The translations under genes and the position numbers were made by a program. The notes beneath the pieces are model-generated. The model was given only the letters and a program-made list of their open reading frames with translations. It was not told the DNA's origin and did no database searches. A stretch of 64,000 bases of DNA from Desulfovibrio psychrotolerans (GTDB lineage Bacteria > Desulfobacterota > Desulfovibrionia > Desulfovibrionales > Desulfovibrionaceae), in NCBI RefSeq assembly GCF_013340305.1, contig NZ_BLVP01000010.1, forward strand, positions 62,001-126,000, written 5' to 3'. Positions within the stretch are counted from its first letter, which is position 1. Each line of letters begins with the position of its first letter. Positions 44,520-53,270 of the stretch are shown here, piece by piece.

Positions 44520-44672
44520 GCCGCAGAAAAAGAGTAACGCCCTGGGGACGGTGAACCGCCCGGACGTTCAGGCATGAACCGTTCGTGCGGCAGGCAGGGT
44601 CCCTTCTGAAGCGGCCTTGGGAGAAAGACGCATCAAGGCTGATACGCGGGCCGATCATTGATTCATAGAAAC

Positions 44673-44713
44673 AAAGCCCCCGCCAACGTCGCAGGACATT
44701 GGCGGGGGCTTCT
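44673..44713. terminator. Terminator between cstA and the Rrf2 gene
   Basis: AAGCCCCCGCCAA and TTGGCGGGGGCTT form a 13-base stem around a 12-base loop. On the minus strand it is followed by TGTTTC after CTTT, which suits the Rrf2 transcript; on the plus strand the T run is poor. Confidence 0.65.
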
Positions 44714-44753
44714 GCGTTCCGCGCGGGACGGTAAGGCTGTTGTCCTGCGAAGA

Positions 44754-45254
44754 TTAGTCGTATCTGGGGACCAGCGAAAGGTGCCGGGACGCACTGCGGG
44801 CACGGCCCATGGGCGGCGCGGCATGGCGGTCCGGCAGGGAGGCCGGGCTGGTGAGCAGGTCTGCAAGGGTTATGGCGTCCATCTCGCGTTCCAGAACGCG
44901 GGAGATGTGCAGCCATGCGGGGCGGGTGGGACAGTTTTCGTGGCGGGGGCATTCTTCGGCAACGGACTCGTCGCAGCAGGGGATGAGGTCTATGGGGCCT
45001 TCTATGGCCCGGACCACATCGCCCAGCGTGATGGAGGCGGCATCTCTGCCCAGCGCGTGCCCGCCCATGACGCCGCGCGTGCTGACTACCATGCCTTCCT
45101 GCTTGAGGGGACGGATGATCTGCTCGATGAACTGCACGGAAACGCCGGTGTGCGCCGAGAGGGTGGTGGTGTTTACGATGTCTGTATGCTCAGCGTGTTC
45201 CGCAAGGACAAGCAGCAGGCGGACAGCGTAGCGTGCGCGGGCGGAGAGCTTCAT
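44754..45254 (-). CDS. Rrf2-family transcriptional regulator
   Basis: The 166-residue regulator begins KLSARARYAVRLLLVLAEH, the standard Rrf2 N-terminus, with a winged helix and the dimerisation helix after it. Cys residues 93/94, 102 and 108 (IPCCDESVAEECPRHENC) match the spacing of iron-sulfur-binding relatives such as IscR and NsrR, so it may sense iron-sulfur status, redox or NO. ATG 45254 follows AGGAGG. An inverted repeat over its own promoter suggests autoregulation. It is not next to isc or suf genes. Confidence 0.92.
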   Translation of the reverse strand: MKLSARARYAVRLLLVLAEHAEHTDIVNTTTLSAHTGVSVQFIEQIIRPLKQEGMVVSTRGVMGGHALGRDAASITLGDVVRAIEGPIDLIPCCDESVAEECPRHENCPTRPAWLHISRVLEREMDAITLADLLTSPASLPDRHAAPPMGRARSASRHLSLVPRYD

Positions 45255-45299
45255 CCGGTTCCTCCTGTGCGGTGGCTGTGCATTGGCGGTGCTTTGACA

Positions 45300-45348
45300 G
45301 TGCAGAGCCTGTGCAGGGTCTGTGCAGAGCCGGGGCAGAGCCGGGGCA
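45300..45348. repeat. 11-bp tandem repeat in the Rrf2 gene leader
   Basis: Units at 45300, 45311, 45322 and 45333 (GTGCAGAGCCT, GTGCAGGGTCT, GTGCAGAGCCG, GGGCAGAGCCG) and a partial fifth lie between the predicted transcription start (about 45362) and the ATG, so they would be in the 5' untranslated RNA. Confidence 0.75.
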
Positions 45349-45356
45349 TGGGGTTT

Positions 45357-45397
45357 TACTATGATGGGATAGTATAGGGCGCATAGGAAACGGTCAA
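45357..45397 (-). promoter_or_regulatory. Promoter and operator of the Rrf2 gene
   Basis: On the minus strand TTGACC (45392-45397) and TACTAT (45369-45374) are 17 bases apart. The -10 is one arm of the inverted repeat TACTAT-N6-ATAGTA (45357-45374). A repressor bound there would block its own promoter. Confidence 0.6.
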
Positions 45398-45443
45398 TAG
45401 CATACTTCAAGGGTATGAATTGGCGATGCACGGAAAATGACTG

Positions 45444-45476
45444 CGCCCCGCCTTCCGGAAAACGGAAGGCGGGGCG
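45444..45476 (-). terminator. Terminator-like hairpin after the substrate-binding protein gene
   Basis: Perfect 14-base GC-rich arms (45444-45457 and 45463-45476) around a 5-base loop, 33 bases after the stop of the leftward gene. The T-rich part on the minus strand begins only about eight bases after the stem. Confidence 0.6.
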
Positions 45477-45508
45477 TTGCGGACAGGGGAGATCGGAGAG
45501 GGGCGGGG

Positions 45509-46645
45509 CTAGCGCACAATGGTCCAGTCGGCGTTTTCTATGCGGATGACTTCGAAGGCGGTTTTATCCAGCCCGCCGTGGTCTTCTGCGGAGAAGGAGA
45601 AGATGCCCGCCGTGCCCACAAGGCCCGTTACCTGTTCCATGGCATCGCGGATGGCCTTGGGATCGTCGCTGCCGGCTTTCTCAATGGCGGCCTTGAGCAG
45701 GAGCATGGCGTCCCATGCGTGTCCGCCGAAAGTGGACACATCTGCCTTGAAACGCTGGGTGTAGCCTGCGGCGTAATCGAGCAGCATGGCCTTTTGCGGG
45801 TGGCCGTCGGGAATCTGGTCGGCAACGATGAGGCGGCCTGCGGGCAGGATGAGTCCTTCTGCCGCGTCGCCCGCCAGCTCAATGAATTTTTTGGAGGCAA
45901 CGCCATGGCTCATGTACAGCGGGGTGGTCATGCCGAGCTGCTTGTGGTTGCGCGCGATGACGGCGGGGCCGGGGTTGGTGCCCCAGCAGATGGTGGCATC
46001 TGCGCCGAGTCCGCGGATTTTGGTAAGTTGGGCGGTCATGTCTGTGTCTTTGGGGCCGTAGACCTCGTCCGCGACCAGTTCCAGACCAGCCTGCGGGATG
46101 AGCGAGAGTAATCCGGCGCGACCGGACTGGCCGTAGCCGTCAGAGACGGTGAGGATGGCGATGCGTTTGGCACCCGTGGCAAGGATATTGTCCAGAAGGG
46201 TTTCTATGGCGAAATTGTCGGAGGGAGCCACCTTGAAGACCCATGGGTTCACCGGCTGGACGATCTTGTCTGAAGAGGCGCAGGAAACCAGCGGGATGCC
46301 GTAGCGTTCCATGTTGCGCATGATGGCCAGCGTGTTGCCGGAGGTGGTGGGGCCCACAATGGCTGAAACCCGGTCCTTGCGGGCCAGCTTTTCCACGGCG
46401 AGGACGCATTTGTTTACGTCTGTCTCGTCATCATAGTGGATGATTTCCACCTGCCTGCCCAGAATGCCACCGGCGGCGTTGATGGAATCCGCAGCCATGA
46501 GCAGGCTGTTTTTTTCCGGCTCTCCGAGGAAGGATGCCGGGCCGGTGCTGGAAAAGACCGCGCCTATTCGGATGGGGTCTGCCGCAAAGGCGGTGCGGGT
46601 AAAAAGAAGCACCAATACAGCGAGTAACAGCCCGGAACGTTTCAT
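45509..46645 (-). CDS. Periplasmic branched-chain amino-acid-type binding protein
   Basis: The 378-residue precursor has a signal peptide (KRSGLLLAVLVLLFTRTAFA) and the type I periplasmic binding fold of the LivJ/LivK family: IRIGAVFSSTGPASFLGEP, INAAGGILGRQVEII, ALAVEKLARKDRVSAIVGP-like sequence, and FGGHAWDAMLLL near the C-terminus. No permease or ATPase genes are adjacent, so it either shares a transporter encoded elsewhere or senses ligands. ATG 46645 follows AGAGGGGA; a longer ATG at 46660 would contain that site. Confidence 0.9.
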   Translation of the reverse strand: MKRSGLLLAVLVLLFTRTAFAADPIRIGAVFSSTGPASFLGEPEKNSLLMAADSINAAGGILGRQVEIIHYDDETDVNKCVLAVEKLARKDRVSAIVGPTTSGNTLAIMRNMERYGIPLVSCASSDKIVQPVNPWVFKVAPSDNFAIETLLDNILATGAKRIAILTVSDGYGQSGRAGLLSLIPQAGLELVADEVYGPKDTDMTAQLTKIRGLGADATICWGTNPGPAVIARNHKQLGMTTPLYMSHGVASKKFIELAGDAAEGLILPAGRLIVADQIPDGHPQKAMLLDYAAGYTQRFKADVSTFGGHAWDAMLLLKAAIEKAGSDDPKAIRDAMEQVTGLVGTAGIFSFSAEDHGGLDKTAFEVIRIENADWTIVR

Positions 46646-46743
46646 GTAATCCCCTCTCATGGTTGAGTTGCGGTGCGGGCAGCGCCTTGCGGCGAGAGGC
46701 CCAGCCTTGGCCGGAGGGGCGGAATGCCCGACCCGATGGGGGA

Positions 46744-46772
46744 ATCTTTTCGGATGGTGACAACAATGTCAA
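46744..46772 (-). promoter_or_regulatory. Promoter with palindrome for the substrate-binding protein gene
   Basis: On the minus strand a perfect TTGACA (46767-46772) is followed after 17 bases by AAAGAT (46744-46749). The -35 overlaps the palindrome TGACA-N4-TGTCA (46758-46771), a possible operator. Confidence 0.5.
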
Positions 46773-46903
46773 GTGCGGGGTGCCGGTGTGGTGTGCCGTG
46801 AGGTGACGGGCGTAACGGGCTGCTATCCGGTGCGGGCGGAGTGTCATCGTGTCTGGCTGTCTGCGGGCAGGCGCGGGGATGGGCGTGAGGCTGCCGCAAA
46901 AAG

Positions 46904-46952
46904 GGAGGGCTTCCGGTGGTCGGGGGGGGGTGACCGGTCCGGAAGCCCTCAG
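46904..46952 (-). terminator. Terminator for leftward transcription from the two-component genes
   Basis: GAGGGCTTCCGG and CCGGAAGCCCTC close a stem with a G-rich/C-rich loop; on the minus strand CCCTTTTTG follows. It lies about 380 bases after the response-regulator stop. The rest of 46653-47332 holds no convincing gene; it has several runs of seven to eight G and a small CCCTGT/ACAGGG hairpin near 47222-47238. Confidence 0.65.
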
Positions 46953-47332
46953 ATAGGTTGGTCTGAACAAACGCCCCGGAAACGCAGCATTATGGGCACC
47001 AAAGGGGGGGATTTCGGTGGCCCTGCGGACGTATCCGGTATTCAGATCCCGTTGCAGACATCATCCAGAATTGTTGGGGGGGGTGAACGCCTGATCGCTG
47101 GCATTCTGAACAATATCTGCACTGACAACTCTGCATAGGCCGTGCCATATCGGATGGTGCAGAGAATGGTGTGGCCTTCTGTGATAAAGATATTTGTTTG
47201 TAGTGAGTTAGCGGAATAGTCCCCTGTGGGTGACAGGGAGGGGAGACGTGAAGAGCATGAGAAAATCAGGAGGGTGCGGATGCGCACGTGCGAAAGCGCA
47301 CAGATGAGCGAAAGCGTACTGGTATGCAGCGG

Positions 47333-48781
47333 CTATTTCTGCAGGCGGCGGTGCAGGGCGAAGCGAGAGATGCCGAGGTAAGCCGCAGCCTTGCTCTTGT
47401 TGCCTTCGAAGCGGTCCAAGGCCTTCTGGACGATGGCCGTGGTGAGGGCTTCCAGATCGAGCGGAGCTTCCGGCAGTTCCAGATTTTCCAGATCGAGCGG
47501 CAGTTTTTTGGGGACACCGGCGCAGCTGTAGGCACTTTGCCGTTCCGTAAGGAAGGTGAGGTGCTCCGGTCTGAGGGTGGGAGCATCGTGAATGAGTACG
47601 GCGCGTTCTATGGTGTTTTCCAGTTCACGCACGTTCCCGGGCCACGGCTGGCGGAGCAGGATATCCATGGCCTGCGGGGAAACAGAGGTGAACTGTTTGC
47701 GCTTGCGTTCTGCCTGCCGCGTGAGGAACAGGCGGGCGAGCGCGGGGATATCTTCCCGGCGTTCGCGCAGGGGGGGGATGACGAGGTGCCCTACCTTGAG
47801 GCGGTGGTAAAGGTCGCGCCGGAACAGGCCGCGCTCCACGAGTTCTTCGAGGTCGCGGTTGGCGGCGCAGATGACGCGGGCGCGGAAATCGCGTTTGCGC
47901 AGGCCGCCCACGCGGTAGTAGGTGCGGTCTTCCAGCACGCGCAGCAGCTTGGGTTGCAGGGAGAGCGGCATTTCTGCCACTTCGTCCAGAAAGAGGGTGC
48001 CTTCTGCCGCCAGTTCCAGTTTGCCCGCAGAGCCGCCCGCACGGCTGCCGGTATAGGCGCCTGCCTCATGCCCGAAGAGTTCGCTTTCGAACAGTTCGTG
48101 GGGGATGGCGGCACAGTTGATGGCCACGAAGGGGTGCATGCTGCCCGCTTCGCCGAAGTGGATGAGGCGGGCGATGATCTCCTTGCCGGTGCCTGTTTCG
48201 CCTTCTATGAGCACGGGTACGCTGGGGTCGTTGTGGAACATGCGGGCGTCGTTCATGACCTGTTCCGTGGCGGGGGATTCCGATACCACGCTCCCTATGC
48301 CGAAGACCTGACGCAGGCAGGTGCGGGCTTCTTCAAGGTCGCGGTGGAGGGTGTCTGCCACCTCGCGGACACGCAGGTCCAGATTTTGCCGCAGGTCGCG
48401 GTTTTCCAGAAGCAGGGCCTGATGCTCCGCGCTGCGTTCTACCACGGCGGCCAGTTCCCGCGCGTTTATGGGCTTGTTCAGGTAGTCGTAGGCACCGTGG
48501 CGCAGGGCACCCACGGCTGTTTCCATGTCGCCGTGCCCGGTGATGAGTACAACGTCGCAGGTTTCTGTGTGCGGCGTGCTTTTGAGTTTGCGCAGGAGGG
48601 TGATGCCGTCCATGCGGGGCATGCGGATGTCTGTGATGATAAGCGGGTAGTGGGTGCGCAGTGCTTCTTCCAGCGCGCGCACGGGGTCGGCGAAGGGCGC
48701 GGGGTCGTGGCCGAGGTCGCTGAGGACCACGCTCAGGCTTTGCAGGCTGGTGGGGTTGTCGTCAACTATGAGGATGCGCAT
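47333..48781 (-). CDS. Sigma-54-dependent response regulator, NtrC family
   Basis: The 482-residue protein has a receiver domain (1-120; phospho-acceptor D51 in IITDIRMPRMDG), an AAA+ domain (about 165-395; Walker A GETGTGKE at 194-201, Walker B LFLDEVAE) and a Fis-type HTH at the end. The sigma-54 contact loop reads GAYTGS (241-246) where most activators have GAFTGA. Start ATG 48781 follows AGGAGAAAAGG. It lies downstream of a PAS sensor kinase gene in the same direction, so they are very likely partners. The target promoters are unknown. Confidence 0.93.
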   Translation of the reverse strand: MRILIVDDNPTSLQSLSVVLSDLGHDPAPFADPVRALEEALRTHYPLIITDIRMPRMDGITLLRKLKSTPHTETCDVVLITGHGDMETAVGALRHGAYDYLNKPINARELAAVVERSAEHQALLLENRDLRQNLDLRVREVADTLHRDLEEARTCLRQVFGIGSVVSESPATEQVMNDARMFHNDPSVPVLIEGETGTGKEIIARLIHFGEAGSMHPFVAINCAAIPHELFESELFGHEAGAYTGSRAGGSAGKLELAAEGTLFLDEVAEMPLSLQPKLLRVLEDRTYYRVGGLRKRDFRARVICAANRDLEELVERGLFRRDLYHRLKVGHLVIPPLRERREDIPALARLFLTRQAERKRKQFTSVSPQAMDILLRQPWPGNVRELENTIERAVLIHDAPTLRPEHLTFLTERQSAYSCAGVPKKLPLDLENLELPEAPLDLEALTTAIVQKALDRFEGNKSKAAAYLGISRFALHRRLQK

Positions 48782-48878
48782 CCTTTTCTCCTGCTGCCGC
48801 GTGTCTGTTGGGGTTCTTGACCGTGCATTGCCCGGCATTCCGGCGGCGGCTGTACAGATATTGTTAGTACAGACATCG

Positions 48879-50993
48879 TTAGGGTACATTGGGGGTTGCC
48901 CCGGGGGCAGGGATTTGGGCTGCGTGCCCGGCCGCATGCAGCCGGACCACGAACACCGCCCCCGTGCCCTCCGGCGGAGGAACGATGGCGATCTCGCCCA
49001 GCCATGCCTCCACAAAGGTGTGGACGATGGAAAGGCCCAACCCCATGCCGCCGCCCGCCTCCTTGGTGGTGAAGAAGGGGTCGAAGACGCGGGATTCCAG
49101 CCCTTGCAGGCCGGGGCCGTTGTCCCGCACCTCCAGACGCAGGGCATCATCCTGCGTTTGTCCTGTGGTGATGCGTATCCACTTGTCCTGCCCTGAAGCC
49201 TCCACGGTGTCCAGTGCGTGCATGGCGTTGACCACGAGGTTGATCACAACCTGTTCCAGCTGCACCGGATTGGCAAGGGCTTCCGGCAGGAAAGGGGTAA
49301 GGCACAGGTCCACACGGATGCCGTGGGCGGTGAGCTGTGCTCCCACCAGACTCAGCGCGCGTTCCACGGCCTTGTTCAGGCAGGCGCTGCCTGTGGGCGG
49401 CGCATCCTGCTGCATGACCAGTGAACGCATGTGCGCGATGATTTCGTGGATGTTGTCCGCTTCGCGCAGAATCCAGCCCAGCCGTGAGAGAAGCGTTTCC
49501 GGCGCGATGGTGCGCTGCTGTTCCATCAGCATTTCCAGCCCGCTGGCGTAAAGGCGCAGGGCGGAGAGGGGTTGATTTATCTCGTGGGCGATGCCTGCGG
49601 CGAGGGTGCCCATGGCTTCCAGTTGCCGGACACGGTTCAGCCGTTCCGCCACGCGCTTGCGTTCGGTAATGTCTTCCAGCAGCACGATGACGGAGGGCAC
49701 ATCGCCCGCCGTGCCCCGGATGGGACAGGCCGTGATGCGGAAGGCGTGGTCCGCGTTATTTGTTGTATTATGGCTGGTTACGCTGCCTGCGCAGTGCGCG
49801 GTATGCAGGCGGCAGGAAAATTCCTGTTCGTGGACCTGCCCGTCTGCAAAGGTGCGCAGGATGAGGTCTGCCGGGGTGTTGCCGTTTTCCGGAGTCCCTT
49901 CCGCAGTGCCGAACGGAGTAATGCTGCCGGACGGAGTGGTGGTGCCGGATGGAGTAGTGCTGCCGGACGGGGGGATATTGCCGGACGGAGATATATTGTC
50001 GGCCGGGACGGAAGCGCACTCCTTGGGCACAATGCGGAGCAGGGTTTCCAGTGTTTCCGCCTCACGGCGGGCAGCATCGTCTTGTGTGCCGCCCTTTAAT
50101 GAGCTTGGCGCAGGGCTGAACCAGCGGGAGAACAGCGGATTGGCGGCGGTGATGCGCATGTTGGCATCAATGACGGCTATGCCCACCGCAAGGTTGTCGG
50201 TAATGGACCGGTAGCGCTCTTCCGAAAGGGCAAGGGCTTCCTGCACCTGTTTGCTCTGCGTGATGTCCATGCCCAGCTTGAGCACCAGCGGGGTGCGGTC
50301 CACATCGGTGAACGGGTAGGTGTATATGCGGAAGGACCGCCCGCTGGCAGGGCTTGTCCATTCGCATATGGACAGGCTGCCGGTGTCGAAGGCGTCGAAG
50401 GGAGGGCAGTCGGCGCAGGGGGTTGATTCTTCCCGTATGGCTGCATAGCAGGGCCGGTTGCCGGGCGGGCCGAACAGTTCGCGGAAGGTCTGGTTGGCGT
50501 AGCGGATGGAGTGGTCCGGCGCGATGAGTGCCACGTAGGCGGGGAGCCTGTCCAGCAGGGAGAGCAGGCGCGCACGTTCCGCCTGCATGGTGCGCTGTTC
50601 CTCAAGCCCTGCCGGGGCGGGGGCAAGGGTGGCGGTTATGGCTTCTGTGCCGTCCGGCAGGAGGATGGTGCGAGGGCAGACCTGTATATCCACAGGCAGC
50701 CCTTTGGCGGACGGCAGGCGCAGGGTGTAGGGCGTGAAAACGCCCCGCTGCTGAAGGCGCATCTGCTCTTCCAGCACGGCGAGAGACTGTGGCGAGGAAA
50801 GGGCTTCTGTGAGCCGTTGCAGCAGTTCGCGGCGCGGATAATCCAGCAGGGGGGTGAGTGCTCCGGCGGCGTAGGTAAGGTCCAGCGCATTGCCGCCGGA
50901 GGCGGAGTCGCTTATCTGGCGCAGGAACCACAGCACCGGGGCAGGGGGAGGGCCTGCAAAAAGACCGTGTGCGGCGCGCGGGGTGCTGTGCAT
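48879..50993 (-). CDS. PAS-domain sensor histidine kinase, NtrB-like
   Basis: The 704-residue protein has no clear membrane segment, so it is probably cytosolic. Three PAS-like regions span about 20-125, 140-245 and 255-445. The second has the C-x2-C-P type pattern (CYAAIREESTPCADCP). The kinase core starts with the H box MGTLAAGIAHEINQPLSALR (His470), followed by NAMHAL, GPGLQGL and GMGLGLSIVHTF nucleotide boxes. The third PAS carries five copies of a six-residue repeat ending P-S-G (333-362). It sits upstream of the NtrC-type regulator. Confidence 0.92.
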   Translation of the reverse strand: MHSTPRAAHGLFAGPPPAPVLWFLRQISDSASGGNALDLTYAAGALTPLLDYPRRELLQRLTEALSSPQSLAVLEEQMRLQQRGVFTPYTLRLPSAKGLPVDIQVCPRTILLPDGTEAITATLAPAPAGLEEQRTMQAERARLLSLLDRLPAYVALIAPDHSIRYANQTFRELFGPPGNRPCYAAIREESTPCADCPPFDAFDTGSLSICEWTSPASGRSFRIYTYPFTDVDRTPLVLKLGMDITQSKQVQEALALSEERYRSITDNLAVGIAVIDANMRITAANPLFSRWFSPAPSSLKGGTQDDAARREAETLETLLRIVPKECASVPADNISPSGNIPPSGSTTPSGTTTPSGSITPFGTAEGTPENGNTPADLILRTFADGQVHEQEFSCRLHTAHCAGSVTSHNTTNNADHAFRITACPIRGTAGDVPSVIVLLEDITERKRVAERLNRVRQLEAMGTLAAGIAHEINQPLSALRLYASGLEMLMEQQRTIAPETLLSRLGWILREADNIHEIIAHMRSLVMQQDAPPTGSACLNKAVERALSLVGAQLTAHGIRVDLCLTPFLPEALANPVQLEQVVINLVVNAMHALDTVEASGQDKWIRITTGQTQDDALRLEVRDNGPGLQGLESRVFDPFFTTKEAGGGMGLGLSIVHTFVEAWLGEIAIVPPPEGTGAVFVVRLHAAGHAAQIPAPGATPNVP
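49908..49997 (-). repeat. In-frame 18-bp tandem repeat in the sensor kinase
   Basis: Five 18-base units encode NISPSG, NIPPSG, STTPSG, TTTPSG and SITPFG within the third PAS region, adding a flexible loop. Confidence 0.8.
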
Positions 50994-51030
50994 GCTGTAA
51001 ATGGCTCCGTGGTGGTTGCGTGCATTGGGG

Positions 51031-53028
51031 CTACAGGCTTTTCATGCTTGTGTCCATGATGCTCAGGGTATGGGAGAGCGTTTCTTCCAGCCTGCGGATG
51101 GCTGTGGCAGCGCGCTCCCGCTCGCCGTGGCGCAACGCATCGGCACACAGGTCTGCCGTGGCTGCCAGTTCCGATGCACCGATGTTGCGGGATGCGGTGG
51201 CAAGGGCCATGGTCGCGCCCAGGCTTACTTCCGCACGGGTGATGTCCAGCCGTGTACCCTGACCGCGCAATGCCTCGCGGATGTCTGCCATCTGTTCGTG
51301 CGAATCGGCAAGAAAGGATTGCCATATAGCCCGCACGAGCAGGGTATCGCCCTGCATGCGCCGGAGCACATCCGCCGTATCCAGAAGCGGCAGCACATCG
51401 CCCTGATGGGGTTGCGGCGCATCTTCATCGGCTGTGCGTTCGTTGGTGAACACCCGGTTGATGACCTCGTAAAAACGTTCCGCGTGCAGGGGCTTGGCAA
51501 TGTAGTCCGTCATGCCTGCTTCTATGAACCGTTCGCGGTCGCCCTTCAGGGCGTGGGCGGTGACCGCGATGATGGGAATGTCCTGCGGCACGCCGTCTGC
51601 AGTGCCCGAACGTATGCGCCGCACAGCCTCCAGTCCGCCCATGCGGGGCATCTGGATGTTGGTGAGCACAAGGTCGTAGCGGTCCTGCGCCAGAAGCGCA
51701 AGCATTTCCAAGCCGTTGGAGGCGGTGGTGCAACTGTGCCCCTGTTTTTCCAGCAGCATGCGCACAAGGTTGCGGCTGACGAGGTTGTCGTCTGCCGTGA
51801 GCACGGAGAGCCTGCGCATAGCCTGCGGGAGAACGGCCTGCCCGACGCCTGAATGGCGGATGTCCGGCACGTGGCGTTCGCAGGGGGTGAAATGGGCGGT
51901 GAAGTAGAAGGTACTGCCGTGGTTGAGGCGGCTGCGCACCCACATTTTTCCATCCATAAGGTCCACAAGTTCTTTACAGATAGCAAGGCCGAGGCCGGAC
52001 CCCACATGTTCCTGCTCTGTTTCCCTGTCTACCTGTCTGTAGCGTTCGAAAATGGTGGAGAGCCTGTTCTCCGGTATGCCTAAGCCGGTATCACGTACGG
52101 AAAAGAGCAGTTGCAGACTCTCTTCCGCAGGGAGGGAGTGCGCGTCCGGCATTTCCGGCGTGCCGCCTTTGACCAGATTTATCTCCACGACAATAGTGCC
52201 GTTTTCCGTGAACTTGACAGCGTTGCCCAGCAGGTTGGCGAGAATCTGGTGCAGCCTGCCGGAATCGCCCTGCACGGTGGCAGGCACGCCCGGTCCCAGA
52301 TGGTAGGAAAGGCGCAGTCCTTTCTTTTCCGCATCCGGCTTTACGCTGCGGACCACCTTGGCAACGGTGCGGGCTATATCGAACGGTTTTTCCGTGAGGG
52401 AAAGCCGCCGGGCCTCTATGCGCGAGATATCCAGCACATCATTGAGGATGGCGAGCAGGTTTTCCGCCGAATCCACGATGGTGGTAAGATATTCGCGCTG
52501 CTCTTCGGAGAGGGGGGTGTCCAGCGCGAGGTCTGCCATGCCCATGATGCCGTTGAGCGAGTTGCGTATTTCGTGGCTCATGTCGGCGAAATAGCCTGAT
52601 TTGGCAAGGTTATCCTGCTCTGCTTTGCGCCGTGCGTCTTCCAGTCTGCGCTCTGCGGAGTGTTTGAGCAGGGCTATTTCTATGGTGGAGTGCAGTTCGC
52701 GTTCTTCAAAGGGCTTGATGAGGAAGCCGAAAGGGTTGGATGTTTTTGCGCGTTCAAGCGTGGCTTGGTCGGAATAGGCGGTGAGGTAGATGACAGGGAT
52801 CTTGAGTTTGCCGGAAATGATGCCCGCGGCCTGTATGCCGTCCATTTCGCCCTTCAGGCGGATGTCCATAAGGACAAGGCCGGGACGCAGTTCTGTTGCC
52901 TTGCGGATGGCGGTGGGACCGTCTGCGACAATGGCGGGGACGGAGTATCCCAGACGTTCCAGAGTGCGTCTGATATCCAGCGCCACGATCTGTTCATCGT
53001 CCACGACAAGGATGTTCAGCGGGGGCAT
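51031..53028 (-). CDS. Hybrid sensor kinase REC-HisKA-HATPase-REC-Hpt with degenerate relay
   Basis: The 665-residue soluble protein starts with a receiver (1-120; D55), then a kinase core (H152 in [13 protein letters not shown] box [11 protein letters not shown] boxes DTGLGIPE and GSGLGLAI), a second receiver (about 405-525) and an Hpt-like helical domain (about 560-655). In the second receiver the phospho-acceptor Asp is Asn457 (LTNIQMP). In the Hpt domain the expected H-x-L-K-G reads M-A-L-A-T (607-611), so its His is Met607. The final phosphorelay steps cannot work in the usual way. ATG 53028 follows GGAGG. Frame upstream to 53421 lacks support. Confidence 0.9.
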   Translation of the reverse strand: MPPLNILVVDDEQIVALDIRRTLERLGYSVPAIVADGPTAIRKATELRPGLVLMDIRLKGEMDGIQAAGIISGKLKIPVIYLTAYSDQATLERAKTSNPFGFLIKPFEERELHSTIEIALLKHSAERRLEDARRKAEQDNLAKSGYFADMSHEIRNSLNGIMGMADLALDTPLSEEQREYLTTIVDSAENLLAILNDVLDISRIEARRLSLTEKPFDIARTVAKVVRSVKPDAEKKGLRLSYHLGPGVPATVQGDSGRLHQILANLLGNAVKFTENGTIVVEINLVKGGTPEMPDAHSLPAEESLQLLFSVRDTGLGIPENRLSTIFERYRQVDRETEQEHVGSGLGLAICKELVDLMDGKMWVRSRLNHGSTFYFTAHFTPCERHVPDIRHSGVGQAVLPQAMRRLSVLTADDNLVSRNLVRMLLEKQGHSCTTASNGLEMLALLAQDRYDLVLTNIQMPRMGGLEAVRRIRSGTADGVPQDIPIIAVTAHALKGDRERFIEAGMTDYIAKPLHAERFYEVINRVFTNERTADEDAPQPHQGDVLPLLDTADVLRRMQGDTLLVRAIWQSFLADSHEQMADIREALRGQGTRLDITRAEVSLGATMALATASRNIGASELAATADLCADALRHGERERAATAIRRLEETLSHTLSIMDTSMKSL

Positions 53029-53270
53029 GTGTCCTCCGGCGGAAGTCTTACGTAAGGGGCGGTGCATGGTGCAGCCGCGTGAATGGGCGGAAAAGTGCAG
53101 GACGGAACCATGCCCGCGTATGCTACTCCTTGTCCGTGCTCCAGAAGGTATGCAACAAACAACAGTCTCTTTCAAGTATAGGCATGCGGTTCTGGAGAGT
53201 GAGCATTGACTTGACAGCTCAATCATGTCATTTGAATGGGAATCTTTTGCATGCACGAACGGGGGACGCC

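Noticed and set aside
46773-47138. Plus-strand 121-residue protein
   Set aside because: It runs over a terminator hairpin and several poly-G tracts and has no ribosome site or similarity.
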